In this document: positions 5,343 through 5,888 of the stretch, piece after piece
Layout of the letters: each line of letters starts with the position of its first letter
Position numbering within the stretch: the stretch's first letter is position 1
NCBI GenBank assembly: GCA_016200825.1
Contig: JACQEA010000127.1
Coordinates: forward strand, 1 to 5,888
From: Chloroflexota bacterium
GTDB taxonomy: Bacteria > Chloroflexota > Anaerolineae > UBA4142
Direction of reading: 5' to 3'
Length of the DNA: 5,888 bases
Translations under genes and position numbers: made by a program
Notes under the pieces: generated by a model
The model's database searches: none
Told to the model about the DNA's origin: nothing
Seen by the model: only the letters and a program-made list of their open reading frames with translations

Positions 5343-5363
5343 CACTTGCAACTGCGGCAAGTG
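5343..5363. repeat. Perfect 7-bp inverted repeat upstream of the lipoprotein gene
   Basis: CACTTGC (5343-5349) and GCAAGTG (5357-5363) flank a 7-bp spacer. A second, overlapping pairing of ACACTTGCA (5342-5350) with TGCAGGTGT (5362-5370) matches at 8 of 9 positions. The dyad lies about 60 bp upstream of the preferred lipoprotein start, where an operator could sit. A T-run at 5373-5377 also gives it a weak resemblance to a plus-strand terminator. Role undetermined. Confidence 0.45.
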
Positions 5364-5431
5364 CAGGTGTAATTTTTACCGCAAAAGCTTGTCATGAACG
5401 AAGTGAATGGAACGCCAAGTGCGGAAAGAAA

Positions 5432-5570
5432 TGTCATTCTGAGGAGCAGATTCGCTTTGCTCACTGTAAACTCTGCGACGAAGAATCTTGTTATGCATTT
5501 TGAATTCAAGAAAGTCTACGCGATGCTTCGCGGAGTTTATCCTGAACATAGTGAAGGGCTCAGCATGACA
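5432..5570. mobile_element. Small non-coding element with 12-bp terminal inverted repeats (dispersed-repeat or MITE-like)
   Basis: TGTCATTCTGAG (5432-5443) and CTCAGCATGACA (5559-5570) are inverted copies with one mismatch bounding 139 bp. The interior includes GACGAAGAATCTTG (5477-5490) and GATGCTTCGCGGAG (5522-5535), followed by CCTGAACATAGTGAAGGG. I recall this wording, in variants such as 'TGTCATTCTGAG...GAAGAATCT...GATGCTTCG...CAGCATGACA', as a dispersed intergenic repeat in Chloroflexota and other bacteria; not checked by search. A partial related sequence, TGTCATGAACGAAGTGAATGG, lies just outside at 5391-5410. There is no transposase, so it would be non-autonomous. It sits between two minus-strand genes and accounts for about half of the 353-bp gap (5283-5635); the rest holds the inverted repeat at 5343-5363 and nothing else I can name. 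Confidence 0.6.
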
Positions 5571-5635
5571 ATCGATCATTTTTTCCCTCGCGTTCTTTGC
5601 GGCTTGGCGGTGAGATTTTTTATTCTGAATAAAGT

Positions 5636-5888
5636 CTAATGATATCGCTGGACTTGAAATCGAAACATTTCGACGGGTTCGTTTGGATCGGTGATGCCGG
5701 CTTTCAACACCCGCGTGTAATACAATTGTTTTTCGGCCGAGTCAATGGTTTCGAGATTCGGCAAGAGCAAGCCGCGCTTCCATTGATCGCGTTTGGATTG
5801 CACGATCAAGCCGTGCACGCGCGGGTCTTGATCGCGAATTGAATCAATGGGTTCGGGCGGGGTCAATACGTCTACGGAAATTTCGAGC
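5636..5888 (-). CDS. AMMECR1-domain protein, C-terminal fragment (runs off right edge)
   Basis: The last 83 residues of a protein whose start is beyond the right edge; a TTG at 5866 is internal, since the frame is open to the edge as LEISVDVLTPPEPI. The visible part matches the C-terminal half of the AMMECR1 family (AmmeMemoRadiSam system protein A): the ISVxVLTPPEPI strand, a 'DPRVHGLIVQS' segment, the 'RGLLLPNLE' motif, 'KQLYYTRVLKAGI' and the terminal strand 'EPVEMFRFQVQRY'. The family's N-terminal LRGCIG-type motif would lie outside the window. Family members often occur with Memo-like and radical SAM partners; their biochemical role is not firmly settled. It is cytosolic, with no signal or membrane segment in view. 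No terminator with a clear U-run follows its TAG at 5638-5636; the inverted-repeat element begins 65 bp downstream and may end up in its 3' untranslated region. Confidence 0.85.
   Translation of the reverse strand, partial: LEISVDVLTPPEPIDSIRDQDPRVHGLIVQSKRDQWKRGLLLPNLETIDSAEKQLYYTRVLKAGITDPNEPVEMFRFQVQRYH

Noticed and set aside
5394..5639. Short ORFs on both strands across the intergenic region
   Set aside because: They fall in the inverted-repeat element and its flanks, show no protein-family features, and repeat-derived sequence often gives such open frames.
1..5888. CRISPR array, tRNA, rRNA, prophage or transposase genes
   Set aside because: No regularly spaced long repeats, no tRNA-like cloverleaf or rRNA sequence noticed, and no recombinase or transposase motif in any plausible ORF.

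Overview
All recognisable genes lie on the minus strand, so the window reads from right to left. The most likely source is a free-living bacterium of the Chloroflexota (Anaerolineae-like). This is an inference from the style of the sequence: a lipoprotein with a long Thr/Pro/Ala-rich linker and a small C-terminal domain of a type I associate with that phylum, CGCG/GCGC-rich coding sequence, and short dispersed intergenic repeats. There is no rRNA or marker gene to prove it.

Right-hand part (about 4380-5888): the C-terminal end of an AMMECR1-domain protein enters from the right edge. It is followed by a non-coding stretch holding a 139-bp element with 12-bp terminal inverted repeats, then a secreted lipoprotein of unknown function. 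The next intergenic region holds a strong hairpin, a degenerate 8-bp tandem repeat, and a compact control region. In that control region a perfect 7-bp inverted repeat overlaps a near-consensus minus-strand promoter and also a plausible plus-strand promoter.

Left-hand part (1-4378): a five-gene metal-homeostasis cluster. In transcription order it is a DtxR/MntR-family metalloregulator, a Tat-exported two-domain multicopper oxidase, a ZIP-family metal permease with an extra extracytoplasmic N-terminal domain (4-nt ATGA overlap with the oxidase gene), an Nramp Mn/Fe transporter, and the first 27 codons of a probable CDF-like cation transporter that starts 1 nt after the Nramp stop. The regulator has MntR-type metal ligands, and its own promoter carries a DtxR-style operator, so manganese (or Mn/Fe) control of the cluster is the simplest reading. 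The oxidase may change the redox state of a metal outside the membrane beside the ZIP permease, while Nramp and the CDF-like protein handle import and probably export.

The most notable oddities are these. The regulator's C-terminal SH3/FeoA-like domain is mostly deleted and its remainder lies in another reading frame. The operator sits between divergent promoters, the plus-strand one pointing at an intrinsic terminator with no gene between (a possible metal-regulated small RNA). The ZIP protein has Gln where His is usual in its second metal-binding motif. Two families of short intergenic repeats are also present.
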